A DNA stretch of 64,000 nt from Gnetum montanum. Lineage: Eukaryota; Streptophyta; Gnetopsida; Gnetales; Gnetaceae. Each line of letters begins with the position of its first letter. Position 1 is the stretch's first letter. The translations under genes were made by a program, and so were the position numbers. The notes beneath the pieces were generated by a model. That model saw nothing but the letters and a program-made list of their open reading frames with translations. It searched no databases and was not told the DNA's origin. This document shows, in pieces, positions 35,066 through 46,539 of this stretch. The stretch is taken from NCBI GenBank assembly GCA_015680685.1, contig MNCI01005364.1, forward strand, positions 272,980 to 336,979. The letters are read 5' to 3'.

Positions 35066-36240
35066 GTCCACATCATCTACTCATCCAAACAACTCTATGG
35101 TTTTCCTTGTTTTGGGAATTTAAGGTTCCTTCCATTAAAGAAAATTTTAATTGATTAGTGACCTTGGTATTTTCAAAATTAGGAAGGATTCAAAGGTTTG
35201 TAAAGGGTGTGACTTCAAGGGAACTAAATACTCTTTGGACTCTTCTACTTGCTTAGGTGCTTGAGTGTTTGTCATAGACTTCTTACCATTCCATTCCAAC
35301 CACTAATAGAAAGTCAAATAAAGTCTTTACATGGTGTGGTTCCTATCCAAAAATTCAAAAATAAATGATGGGAATTCAAAGCACACCACTTAGAAATAAT
35401 AAATGAATAATTATTTGCATGGTGTGGTTCCCATTTCAAAAAAAAAGAAGGGAATTCAAAGCACACCCCTTAGACAAATAAACAAGCTACAAGCACTAGC
35501 TATGAAACTAGAAAGACATGCATCCATGCCTAAAGGTCTCCTCTAACTAAGGCCCTCTTTCAGTTCCTACTTCTCTCTTTTTTTCTCTTTATGGAATGGT
35601 GGTTGTTCTGTGGAAGCACTCTCATGTTTTGTGTAGGTGGATCAGCCTTAGACTGATGATGTGAAGTCATTGAAAGTGACTGGTTTTGGTCTGGACTACG
35701 GATGGATCTTCTCAAGCCATTTTAAACACAAATTCCACAAGGAACTTCTTATGACCTTAATTTAGAATTCCATTCCACCTTTTCCATCATTCATCCATGT
35801 TACCATAACTCACCTCACTGTCAGGTTCTATGTTATACTCTATGTCTTGGTTAGATGTGTTTGAATTCTTGGGTAGATTCTTTTTGGTTGGTTCTTAACT
35901 TTTCATGACCATTAATCAAATGTGGGGCCCATAGATTTCTTAGTTGATATTATGCAAGGGAAATAAGGGCATGAGCTTGGTATGGGGAGGACCCACTTAC
36001 ATAGCTCTTGGTTTAGTTAGTTAAGGTTCCTTACCTTTGACATTACTACAATCCTATCTTTAGAATATTCCATTATGTATTCTGCTTAGTGCTCCTTAAC
36101 CTTTTATTCCATTTAACCCCTGAATCATTTTTTTTTCATTTTCCAAATTTATGAGCTCCAACACCCTCTTCTCATATTTTCATACTATTCTTGGCCTTTT
36201 GAGCTTTCATTTGATCCTAATTTCATTCAAAAACTCTTTG
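35066..36240 (+). other. 3' region of element C, homologous to A, B and D
   Basis: GAGTCCACATCATCTACTCATC (35070), AAAGGGTGTGACTTCAAGGG (35206) and the GGACCCACTTACAT block (35989) all have counterparts in order in B (14787, 14928, 15652). No ORF on the plus strand. The antisense reading seen in A and B is also traceable (SGSSPYQAHA), but with stops. Confidence 0.7.
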
Positions 36241-36286
36241 TATTTTGCAAGTTAGACCAAAGTCAATAGTCATCTAGGGTGGTTAA

Positions 36287-36390
36287 TAGGTGCATGAACA
36301 AGGCCTCATCGATGTAGTCAACTGTGTTGATGAGGCCCCATCGATGAGGCCTCATCAACATAGTGCAAAAATCCTATATATACCACTGCA
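36287..36390 (+). promoter_or_regulatory. Internal U3-like block with palindromes and TATA box
   Basis: GATGAGGCCTCATC (a perfect palindrome, about 36344-36357) and variants are repeated three times, then CATCAACATAGTGCAAAAAT and the TATA box CTATATATA (36374-36382). The U3 of the 3' LTR of C (39812-39907) has the same words in the same order. It would place a second promoter in front of the env-position ORF. Confidence 0.5.
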
Positions 36391-36528
36391 CACTTAGAAT
36401 GTTTTTCATTTGCCTCATAACACAAAAGGAGGTTTTGACATTTTTCAGAGCCCAAAACCTTCTAGAGCCCTTAACTTCCCAACCATTTGTCCAAATCACA
36501 CCGTTCTTCAATCCTGCAGTTACTAGAG

Positions 36529-36839
36529 GTAAGCTCTTTATTCGTGGGGGCCACAAACATTAAGGTTTCTAATAAAATTTTTGAAAAATTTTTCTAACTC
36601 CCCCAAAGGATTAAATAACTTAACAATATACAAAGATCAATTTCTTTTCAAGAGTTAACCCTTTCAACAACCTTTGTGATGATCTATTAATGATAACACA
36701 TAAATAAAATAATGATGAGAGTAATCAAATCATCCATAATTATAATTTATCCAAGTGTAAATATCCTAAGAGATAAAGGTATCCCAATTGCTTCATGTTA
36801 CATAATGATTGCTAATCCATGATCTTATTGTGATTACAG
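36529..36839 (+). other. Candidate intron before the env-position ORF
   Basis: Donor AGAG|GTAAGC (36529), branch-like GCTAAT (about 36811) and acceptor TGATTACAG (36839), directly followed by ATG. The inner sequence is AT-rich, as plant introns need. B (15829-16047) has donor- and acceptor-like sequence at the same places in its 3' region; D and A keep the acceptor side. Splicing is inferred. Confidence 0.55.
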
Positions 36840-39470
36840 ATGGTACTAAGACCAAAACACCCATAGGAAGGAGAACCCTCTCAACCAAGGGAGAAACAAT
36901 CCAAAGCTAGAAGGGGCCAACAAGAACAAGCCTAAGAACCACCAAAGGGAACCCATGTAATGGGACCTCTTTGTGAGGAGCCTAAAGTAGAATCTATTCG
37001 ACAGATTCTAGAAGAAGTGCCCATAGATCAATCACAGCAAGGGGAACTGCTAGGACTCATGCCAAATCTTGAAGTCACTTTAACTCAATCTTTCCTTGAC
37101 ATCATCATGTTTCAAAAGATTCAATGCTCAATCCTCTAAGAAATAAACTTTATGCCATTCATAGAGAAATATTCAGTGAAAGTCAAAACACAATTGCAAA
37201 CCTCTCCCATGTGGCCAATCATCACATCTAGTGTGGAATGGTACATGAAAGAGACATATCTATTCTTGAACAATAGAAGGCCAAGGTCCATAGTGAAAAT
37301 TAAGGACATTCAGGTGTCCTACTTGGCCAAGGCTATCACACAAGCACTAGGCTTACCTGATATTAGGACATAGTTGGTGGAGCTATCAACAAAAGGTGAT
37401 CTTGAGGCTGAAAAGGATTGGACTTAGCTATGTTACCAGGTTAACTGTAAGGAGTATGACATGCTCACATCAGCGAAGTGCATATATTTTAAAATTTTGG
37501 CCCATCACCTTAATCCAATGGTGAGTCCAATCAAGTTGACTACCTTCTCAACTTGATCATGTGCTGCTCTAAGCGAGAGATTTCCTATGAACCTTCCACA
37601 ACTCATCTATTTGGAAATCAAAAAATAGTTCAAGGAAAATGAATGTAGAAGGAAAACCCTACTCTTTTTATGCCTCATTCAAAAACTTTGTAAAAGGGTA
37701 GGAATTGTCTGCTATGTCAATGACAAAACTAGACATGCTCTTTTGGCTTCATGGTCTAAAATCATGAAGGAAAAGATGTCAACTACAACTCAAGAAGAGG
37801 AGCAATTTTCACCTCCATTGCCTATTCAAGAAACAACACTCGATGCCCATGAAACCGTTAATCACATGTGCAAAATCGAAGAATAGCTCTTAGGTGAGTA
37901 AGAGTATCATGTAGGGATGAGTAGTGCGGATCCATCTGTGTACCGACTAGCAATGAGTCACCTTAATGAGATGGCTCAAACAATCAGCCAGATGGAGAGG
38001 GGTGGACCAATATTCTCTGCCCAATGAACATAGTTTCCCATGAGGTCTGATCCCAATGCTCAAGAGGTGATAGTGTCATTATTAAAATACCATTTATTTC
38101 TAGAAATATCTGGGAATTTCACCTCCTTCTTAATGCATTTTTAGGAGGGTGAAGGAACCACTATCCTGGTGATGTAGCACCAAGGACAAGAGATTATGGC
38201 TAATGTGGTTGAAAACCATGTTGCTGAAGCACTCAATGCACCTGTGAAGTTTGTACCAGACATATCTGCACTTTGAGATGTGGAGATGTCCATAGGCATA
38301 GTCAACAGAAAACTGAATGCAACCTAACATGAAGAATTTCTAGATCAACTGGTAGGGACTAGGCAATCAATTCTGGATATATTTAATTTTTTGGATAACA
38401 TCATCACAACTTAGTTGGAGCTACTAGAAGTAAGAGGAAAATACATCATCTTGGAGGGGTAACTCAAAACATCTCAAGCACAAAATCAATGCTTGGATGT
38501 GAAGGTTGTTGAATTACATGCCCACCTTACTAATCTTACACTCCTCAACCCAAAAATAACTAGAGATGAAGCTTTTCAACAACTTCAAGAATGATTCAGG
38601 AAGGCTGAGTAGGAAGTAGTGATGGCCATCTTCAGCTAGTTTATAGTAGAGGTGAAAATGTATTTAGTTTAGAAGGACTTGGCTTAGATGTGCCAGGAGA
38701 ATGAAGCACTGACTGCACAAAAGCACTATCTACATAATGTTGATTCCCAAAAAGAACAAATGCAAGAGTTCATTCATTAATAGCAAGAGTAGATAGCTAG
38801 GGTGAATATGGAATTAAGGAAATTAACTACAAAAAATCATAATTTGTCAATGGATGAAGTTCCTGCCTTATGCTAGAAATTTGCTATCGAGATTACTGCT
38901 TGGAAAAATGGAGCTTTGAAGTTTGAAAAAGTTAAAAATCACTATAGAGACTAGGCTGGCCTATAGAAAGAAGTAGATGAGAAGCACATCCAAATGGTGA
39001 AGGAAAAAATAAATGAAGCTCTCTAGTAACTTCAATAAGAAAAATAAGTTTGGCAATCTATCATTGATGGGATTGATGCCTACAACAAAGCAGAAATCCA
39101 CCTAAAGGAGTTGCAAATAGAAGTAATGATAGAGTACATGGAGTTGGACAATCTCCATTATGTAAACCTGGCTATGCTAACTACTAGATGGCAATAGTCA
39201 AAGTTAGAAAAATAAGTGGCTAGCTTGTATTTGCTATACAAGGTAGAGTTTAAGCACCATAAAGAGACCAAGCAAAAGATTGAGACTATAAATGCTAAAC
39301 TTGAAGTTCTTAGAGCATGACTCACAGATTAATGATCAACTACTGAGAACCTAGCCAAAAATATAAATGATTCATGATCCTAGAAGTGAGGAAAAAATGA
39401 AAGCACTACTAGATTTCCACCTCCCACTAGAACTTACAACAGTAGCAGGACAACCATAGCCATCTTGATT
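36840..39470 (+). pseudogene. Env-position ORF with plant-transposon domain and long coiled coil
   Basis: One frame, about 870 codons with some 35 stops, starts at the ATG next to the acceptor. Residues about 90-300 (FLDIIMFQKI..., VEWYMKETYLFLNN, KDIQVSYLAKAITQALGLP, then AALSERFPMNLPQLIYLEI and LFLCLIQKLCKRVGI) follow the layout of the 'putative plant transposon protein' family, which also occurs in F; I judge this by pattern only. From about residue 430 on it is Glu/Lys/Gln/Leu-rich coiled coil. No signal peptide or clear membrane segment, so a true envelope protein is unlikely. Function unknown. Confidence 0.55.
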
Positions 39471-39579
39471 GCTGCACATGTGTGGAGCTGGTGAAAGTTC
39501 CATAGAACCTCAAGAGCCACCACTACCTAGGAATGTCCAATCTTCTCCACCAAACTTCACACCATCAAGGACAATGTTG

Positions 39580-39781
39580 TACAATTTTGAAGTGTCATGT
39601 CATGGTGTTCAATCTTGTGCCATGAACATCACCATTTTTGTAATGTGTTGATTTGTACACTTAGGAACTCTATTTTTGTCAAGTCAGTTTGTTTTGTTTA
39701 TGAAAGGTCGGTCAATAATCCCATACCTTCCCAATTTTGTAAAAGAACTAGAGGACAAGTTTTCATTCATTCATCAGGGTA
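39580..39781 (+). other. Conserved pre-LTR sequence and purine tract of element C
   Basis: GTCAATAATCCCATACCTTC and the following AGAGGACAAGTTTTCATTCA are nearly the same as in B (16366) and D (53020). The family purine tract, GGGGGTA in A and D, is reduced here to CAGGGTA before TGATGAG. Confidence 0.75.
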
Positions 39782-40682
39782 TGATGAGTCATAGTTTTTT
39801 TTTGGTTGCATCGATGAGGCCTAGTCAATAAGGCCTTGTCGATGCATCATATCATGCATCAATGAGGTCCCATCAACGTAATCTTCAAATTTTGGCTATA
39901 AATATGCACATACCAGTTGCATTTATGATAACAAGATTTCAATAGTAGTGAAGCTCTTGTAGTTTGTTCATTTTAGAGGTAGAATTTTTCTCCCAAGTTC
40001 CTATAGTAGGAGTCATTGAGTGTATGGATATTTATCTGAAAATTGTTATACATGAGCATGACAGTGTGTGTGGCATTAAATATGAGCTTTCTAATAAACC
40101 TTGTAGCACTTTGGATAGATTAAATATTTCATTTATGCATTTAATGTTTTTAATTATTTATTTATTAAATTTTTTTAGTAAGTAAGCTAATGAAGTAATT
40201 AAGAAAGATAAGTCAAATAGATTAAACACATAACTATGACAACTTCAAGCATAACACGTATTCGCTTGGTAATCCCAACAACGTTATTGCTTGGTACACC
40301 TAGTAGCATAGTGCTTGGTAACCCAACAGTGGATACGTGGGTTCAAGGCATGTGCAAAGAGTGGGATCAGATACTTATGTTAGGATTAGTTAGATACTAG
40401 TTAATTAGTTAAATTAAATTAGTTAATCCAATTACTTTATCTCCCTTTAAAAACCAAACCATAAAATAAAAAAGGATAAAAATCATATGACTCAGTTACA
40501 CTTGACCATACTAGTGTACATCACAAGTGTAATTGGGAAGACAATGAATGACCTTAAGGTAAGATTCACCTTCTAGAAGGCTAGTGCACTAGAAACTATA
40601 AAGTTTGTAGAATTCGACTAGATCACCGATGAATGCTTGGGATTCGTATGGTTGGGCATAGGGGATACCTCACCACTTATCA
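39782..40682 (+). repeat. 3' LTR of element C
   Basis: It starts TGATGAG and ends CTTATCA. The U3 consists of GATGAGGCC/GGCCTTGTCGATGCATCAT repeats and ends in the TATA box GCTATAAATATG (39896). Downstream it aligns with the LTRs of A, B and D. It contains the covarying hairpin at 40493-40535. Confidence 0.85.
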
Positions 40683-40948
40683 ATTTTAAAGAAATAACCT
40701 CTTTTTATTTCTTTTCCTTTTTATTTTTAATACTTAATTTGAAGTAACACTTACTTTAGCATTTTCTCTTTGGTTTATTTCTTTAACTAAGGAATTTTCT
40801 TAATTTGCATTTTGCATCCTTTATTACTTAGCATATTTAGCCAATAATACTAGACAACTAAAATAGATATGATTAGGCTTATGGTAGTATTAATAATTAT
40901 TTGGCATATTAAGATATACAATTTTTTACTCAAATAAAATCCTTATAA

Positions 40949-41131
40949 TAATGAGTTGTTAGCCTAGTGGTAATACTCTTAATTTGAAATCTCCAAGTCA
41001 TGGACTCGATTCTGGTAGGCAATGCTAAGTTATAAAGTTCTAAACCCTGAACCCTAAACCCTAAACCCTAAACTATATATCTCAGGGTGTGCTTATAGTA
41101 CAATTATTTTAGGGTTCCAACACCCCTAAAG
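40949..41131 (+). mobile_element. Short SINE-like insertion with telomere-type repeats
   Basis: AAATCCTTATAA stands on both sides (40937-40948 and 41132-41143), a 12-base target duplication. Inside are a box-A-like TAGCCTAGTGG (40960) and a box-B-like GGACTCGATTCTGG (41002) at the tRNA-like distance of about 40 bases, so the head looks tRNA-derived. The body then contains CCCTAAA repeats. There is no A-tail or T-tail. I cannot name the family. Confidence 0.65.
41041..41074 (+). repeat. Interstitial plant telomere motif (CCCTAAA)n
   Basis: Four to five units in a row, one with a G (CCCTGAA). This is the Arabidopsis-type telomere repeat, and it lies within the SINE-like insertion. Confidence 0.9.
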
Positions 41132-41652
41132 AAATCCTTATAAATTAATAATATATTGAAGCTCTTAACTTAAATAACGTTCATCCAAAACTCTTATAGG
41201 TTTAATAATATTAGCTTTTATTTTTTTCTTTTGAAATTAAAATCAAAATCAAAATTAAAATTGAGATTAAATTTTAATTACATCTATACAAATCCAAAGG
41301 ATGTTCTAAATAATAGTTTGTAGAAAATACATTAACAATAATAAATCCTTAAGTATAAACAATGTCTTCAATATTCATGTAGTTTGAACACTTCTATATA
41401 ATGAACTAAAATAAACATACATAGTGTGAAAAACTCATACAAAATTTGATTTGAGATTTTTTATTTTCTTCTAAAGCATATTTTTCACAACTTTTTAATA
41501 ACATATGTTATTTATCAGTTACTATTTGAAGTAGATACAATTAACATTTTTTGTTCTTATGTTGTAGATTTTCTATCTTCTAATTTCCATTTGAAGGTAA
41601 TATGATCTTATTCTTATTATATTAATTAGTATTTACATGGATCAAGAAATAA

Positions 41653-41874
41653 ATTTGCCAATGTTGGTTCAAAGCTTGAATATGAAAGGAAGAGGATTAG
41701 CATGATGTTGGCAATAGGCTATAAAACCTTGTCAAATTTCATAGATGAGTTTCTTTCTTAGATTTTGCAAATGCTAGGGCATTGATCTAGCTCTTCATAA
41801 AGGTGAATGGTGAAAAATAACTCATCAAGCCAACCCCATTTTGTTGGGATAATTCTAGGATAATGATGATGATT
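41653..41874 (+). mobile_element. SINE, 5' truncated (Au-like)
   Basis: The 16-base duplication ATGGATCAAGAAATAA flanks it (41637-41652 and 41875-41890). It begins just before a box-B-like GTTGGTTCAAAGC, so the box-A part is lost. It ends with AGCCAACCCCATTTTGTTGG, GATAA and a GATGATGAT tail, the 3' design of the widespread plant Au SINE. Such SINEs are moved by LINE enzymes and encode nothing. Confidence 0.8.
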
Positions 41875-41890
41875 ATGGATCAAGAAATAA

Positions 41891-43732
41891 TTACATGCAA
41901 ATATTCTAGTGCATCATGCATGCCAACTCTAGTTTTTTCCTAATAAAATTGAAACTTCCTTTGGTTTTGTGCTTCATTTTGTCATCTTTCTAGAACCTTC
42001 TCTTTAATAATTTTTCAAGCTTCTTCTAAATTTATTATTGTATTAAAATTCTTGTTACCTCATTTTTGTAGCTACAGTTATTCTTTATGATATTATTCTT
42101 GTTGAGATTTTGAAATGATCTCTTCTAAAACTAGTTTTGCTTTGATTAGGTAAAAGATCTTATCATAAAATGTGTTTTTTTTTTCTTAAATACTTTTTGA
42201 AAGTTTAAGATTTTGTTACAATAAGTTAATTAAGGAGGCTACTATATTGTTGTGCACAACATTGCCTACTTTTAGAGCCTTAACTCAGGGTTTTTTTTTT
42301 TTTTTTTTGAGAGCTTAAGATAATGATAATAATAATGATAAAGATTTTATTTTTAGATAACAACTAGTATATTAATTTTTTTCATATTTTCTTGAATAAG
42401 TTGCATTTATGAAGAGAAGTGTGAAGATGAAAATAATAAGAGAAGAATCAAATGAAGATTTGGAAAGATCAAGTTAAAGCATCAAAACATACTCCACAAT
42501 TTTTACCATAATTTATGCATGAAGGGCACATGTAAATACATAGTCACATCCATAAAAATTCGTTTGCTTCTTTCACCTACTTTCCATTTTATTCTCTTTT
42601 TTCCACCCAAACTTTTCCTTTTTTTCTTTTCTCACATCTTCATTTCAAGTTGCAAACTGTCACCTAGAGGTTGCTATTATTGCCTAGCATTGCAATGTTG
42701 CTACTTAGTGTTGTTGCTACTTGTAAATTATTGTGTGTTGCTCCTATCTATAACTTGTTAGTTGTTTCCACTACTATATGATGCTATTGTTTCTTGAAGT
42801 TGCTATTACTATTTAGTGTTATTACTGCTGCTAGAAGTTATTCTTACTTGATATTATTGTTAACATGTTTCCATGTGCTACCAGTGATGTAGGTATCAAA
42901 CTAAGCTTATAGACTACAATGGTGCTAGGATGGTTATGCAACATGGAAGCAATGCAAGTGGTATGGACACTAATGCTCTAGATCTTTTAAAATTTAAAAA
43001 ATTACTTCCAAATCTCATGAAACTGGCTTACAATTATGTTTAAAATTAGTATTTTAGGCCTAGAGTTCTTTGAAATACCTAGAATTTGAAATTTTTAACT
43101 CAAAGTTGACATTTAGTAATTTGAACTATGTGTAATATGGCAGGTGAAGCTAGCATCAATGTCACTTACAGTAGCATAACTTATGGTTCTAAACTTCGAA
43201 TTATCAAATCAAGATCCCATGGATAGTTATCAATACTTGAATTAATATCAAACATCACTGAGACAATGTTAAGTAAACATTAGAGGTCACATAGAACCAA
43301 AAATGTCATCTAGAGTTAAGTTTTCTTGTCATGCTATGCAAATGAGACTGACAAGTATTACTTGAGCATCATGTAGTTGAAACATGTTTCTCCAAGCCTT
43401 CTAGAACCTCTAGAACCATTGAAAATAGTTTCTATCATCTCAGGGATGATATAGATTAATCATTGGAGGTCCAATGGATGTGAAATAAGCAAAAGAAGAT
43501 GAATTTTGTCATATGATGTAGTGGTGATGCTGGCAAGTAATGCTAGCATTGATATTAGTATCATCTAGTATCACTTGTGTACAACATATCATTTTTAGCT
43601 TTCAAAAGCTACTAAAAATGCTAAAATGAATGTTCATCTTCTAGGACATGGTCAAGAACATTTGTCGAGATCCTCTACAAGCTAAAAATATTGTTCAACA
43701 TGATGATTTTGGGGGATTTTTCACACTCCAAG
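41891..43732. other. AT-rich stretch with simple repeats
   Basis: No coding domain. A run of 18 T stands at 42291-42308. At 42660-42870 there are GTTGCTA(C/T)T-type words in loose tandem. From about 43060 to 43700 scattered words recall the 24-25 kb tandem repeat (GCTAGCATCAATGTCAC, TGCTAGCATTGATATTAG), possibly a distant copy. Confidence 0.35.
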
Positions 43733-43880
43733 TGAAACACCCCTACCATATATACCCCATACCTCTTGGTATATTTGTGACTTGAATCCTTGATGTCTTA
43801 TTTTCTAGCCTATGTCTATGCTTTATTAACCTTTGTCTTAGGGTTGACTATGCTTTTGTATTTTGAGCTATGTGCCTTGA
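43733..43880 (+). repeat. LTR fragment of the element G family
   Basis: TGAAACACCCCTACC, CTTGGTATATTTGTGA, CCTTGATGTCTTATTTTCTA and GGGTTGACTATGCTTTT match the start of the 3' LTR of G at 63873 with few changes. It is a solo LTR or a broken copy; its other end was not found. Confidence 0.75.
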
Positions 43881-45080
43881 TATCCAATTTAAATAGCCTT
43901 TTTCTATGGATGTATTTCAGATGATTTATTTTTGTTTTTGTTTTATTTTTAGTGTATTTTATTTTAGATTTTTTTTATTTTAATTTTTTTAGCATTTTGG
44001 AATTTATCTTTTAATTTAGCATATATCAAGTACTAAGCACCAGATGGGTTATTGGAATAGGAGATACTACTTTGGTTTTGGGATACTTTCTTTGAATAAT
44101 ATGTATTTTGGTTCAATAATATTTTTGATAATTTTTTTAATTTTAAAATTTTTTTAAGCTTATGTTTTAGAGGATCTTATGCTATCTTTTTGTTAGTTAT
44201 GTTTTTAACCTTAGACTTTGTTCTTAGTTTGGGAATTAGACATGGCTATGAAATTGGAATTAGTCATAGTTATTAACTTTCTCATAAGAGAAGTCCATTA
44301 AGCCAGCATGAGGTACTAGAACATGTTAGAAAAAGATTTTAAAATATTTTTAAAATTAGAATTCCTTTTTATTTTTAGTTTACCCTTTAGAAAACTCATT
44401 TTTCCCAACACTGCCAAATCCTTGCAAAAATATATACCTAAAAACTCTTTCATCATAGATCATCCAATTTCATAATTGATATCTAGGACATAGAACTAGA
44501 GAAGGAGACTCTATCAATTTAGAGATGAGCTAGATCTAAATCTATGTTGTTAATCAACATCTTTGAGAAGCCATAGTTTAAGATCTTCTTTTGGATCTTG
44601 TTTAGATCCCATCAATAACCTATGATTTTTCCTAAGATTTAGAGCTTATTTAAAAAAATGAATCCATTCATTCATCGTTTCTACATTGTTGTTAAATTCA
44701 AGTAGGGTAATTTGATGCTTTTCTCCACTATAATGAGTTTTAGTAATTTTTGTTATGCACATAGGTTTTGGCCAATTCCATTTTATTTAGCAACTATTTA
44801 ATGAAATGCTTGAATTTAAAAATATCAATATTTTTTATGGTCACTTTTAAATATTTTTTACCATGCATGGAATGTTAGTCAATAATTTGACTTGATTCGA
44901 TGATGTTTGAAATCCTATTTGACCGCATTTTACCTTTGTTTCATTTTTACTAATTTTCAACCATATAATTAGGGTTTTGTGCTATTTTTTGATAGTCTTA
45001 ACCTCCTAAAACAATGTTGGCCAACAATAGTCCAAAAGACAAATTTGTTCATCTTACCAATGCAAATCATGAGGTGTCTA
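43881..45080. other. AT-rich stretch, perhaps the rest of the LTR
   Basis: No ORF or domain. T-rich runs (43920-44000, 44130-44160). Some of it may be the remainder of the LTR starting at 43733, but the part of G that could confirm this lies outside the window. Confidence 0.3.
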
Positions 45081-46236
45081 TGGATTGTTGAACTTAGAAG
45101 AGGGGGAGGGGAGATAAATAAGTTTCCCAAATTAAAACTTAAACAAAAAAAGCACACACACTAAATTTAACATAGTTTCCCAACTTGGGTACTCCACACT
45201 CAGAGGGTAGATTGCAAGCACACCTCAAGACTTTATTACTCTCAAAATGTGATTGAAGGTTCCACACCCTATACAATCTTCAAGCCCCACTCTAGGGTGT
45301 TATACTGCAGCACTAATCACTCAACCTCCCAAGGTCCCGTTAGGCTTGAAAATGTGGTTTCAAGGCCTCCACAACCTTTACAATCTTGAGCTTTGCACTA
45401 GAGTGTTGTACTATAACACTAACAACTCAATCCCATAGGATCCTAACAAGCTCAAGCACATTAACCTCGGAGGGCAACAAGAACAAGAATTACAAGGGAT
45501 AATTGCAACTCAGTTTGTTGATCCTTGTATAATTAGGCACAACACACTTTACAATGCTAGAATGATAAGATAATGAGGAGCAATAGAGAATTCAATGATT
45601 ACAAATGATTATACAATGAATACAACAAGGCTTGCACATTTTCCAATGCACATCAAGTCTTCTTATAGCTATCGTGTTTCTAAATCCATCTTGGAATCTG
45701 TGCAATGGTAAGCCAATGATCACTAACAATCATGGAAGATGTCTTACTTATGCCTAAGACGTCTCTCAAAAATTTTCTTCCATTCTAGAAAGATGTCTTT
45801 GTTTAGTGGAAGACATCTTTTTAAAGTCTTCATTCTGGAAGATGTCTTTGTCATATGAAAGGCATCTTTTTGAGCTTAGTCTGCATTATGTAAAGATAGC
45901 TTTGCATTGTAAAAGATGTATTTATCTGAGGAAAGACATCTAGTATTTCTCAAAGATGTCTTTGCCTAAAATCACTTTAATTCTGCCAATAAGTTTGCTG
46001 TTTCTCAAAGATATCTTTCTTTATCTTCCTTTGCATGATGAATCCTTTGTTCCTTGCCCATAGTCTTGCTCAATCTTCTCTTGCAAGCACAAAATTCACA
46101 GAGATGAAAACAAACTTATCTTCCATTTTTCTTAACATTTTGACATACCAAAACCAAAAGGTCCAAAAACTCCTCCTTTTTGGTAATGTTCAAAACTTAA
46201 GAAAATGGATTAGCCTTGTCCCAATAATAATGCACA
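45081..46236 (-). repeat. 3' LTR of element F
   Basis: It aligns with 56770 onward from TGGATTGTTGAACTTAGA through the conserved TTTCCCAACTTGGGTACTCC to AAAGGTCC. On the minus strand it begins TGTGCATTATTATTGGG just after the purine tract AATGGGGAGAAG (about 46240-46252). AAAGATGTCTTT and its reverse complement are scattered through 45740-46020. Confidence 0.78.
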
Positions 46237-46539
46237 ATACTTCTCCCCATTTTTGGACATAACCAAAAAGGTCAAATAGATATCATAAAAGATATTTTAT
46301 GAAAAGCATAAAGACATATAAATTCTTATGGCAACCAGGGATTAGGATAAGTGTGGAGGATCAATAGGGCATCAGTCAAGTAAAAAGCATAATAAAAATC
46401 AATAGACCACACAAATATAACTAGAAAATACACCATCTATCCATAATCATCCATAAAATATCTAGAAGCATCCATAAACAAATCAATCAGATATGTGCAA
46501 AGTCCCAAAATCACATATGTGAGAGCTAAAATTGTCTCA

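Larger units (their letters stand above)
35060..40682 (+). mobile_element. Element C: 3' part of an Athila-family element with an env-position ORF
   Basis: The 3' region of the A/B/D family (35066-36240) is followed by a U3-like block, a candidate intron, a long decayed ORF (36840-39470), the conserved pre-LTR sequence and purine tract (39700-39781) and a complete 3' LTR (39782-40682). The 5' LTR, gag and pol are not present to the left, so it is 5' truncated or was rearranged together with E. Confidence 0.72.

Noticed and set aside
40949-41020. Genuine tRNA gene
   Set aside because: Only box-A- and box-B-like words; no acceptor stem or anticodon arm could be paired, and target duplications show an insertion.
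41041-41074. True chromosome end or fusion point
   Set aside because: Only four to five repeats, and they lie inside a short insertion with its own target duplication.
42519-42761. 80-codon ORF with hydrophobic stretches, possible small membrane protein
   Set aside because: Its second half is translated from GTTGCTA(C/T)T simple repeats; no homologous frame and no gene context.
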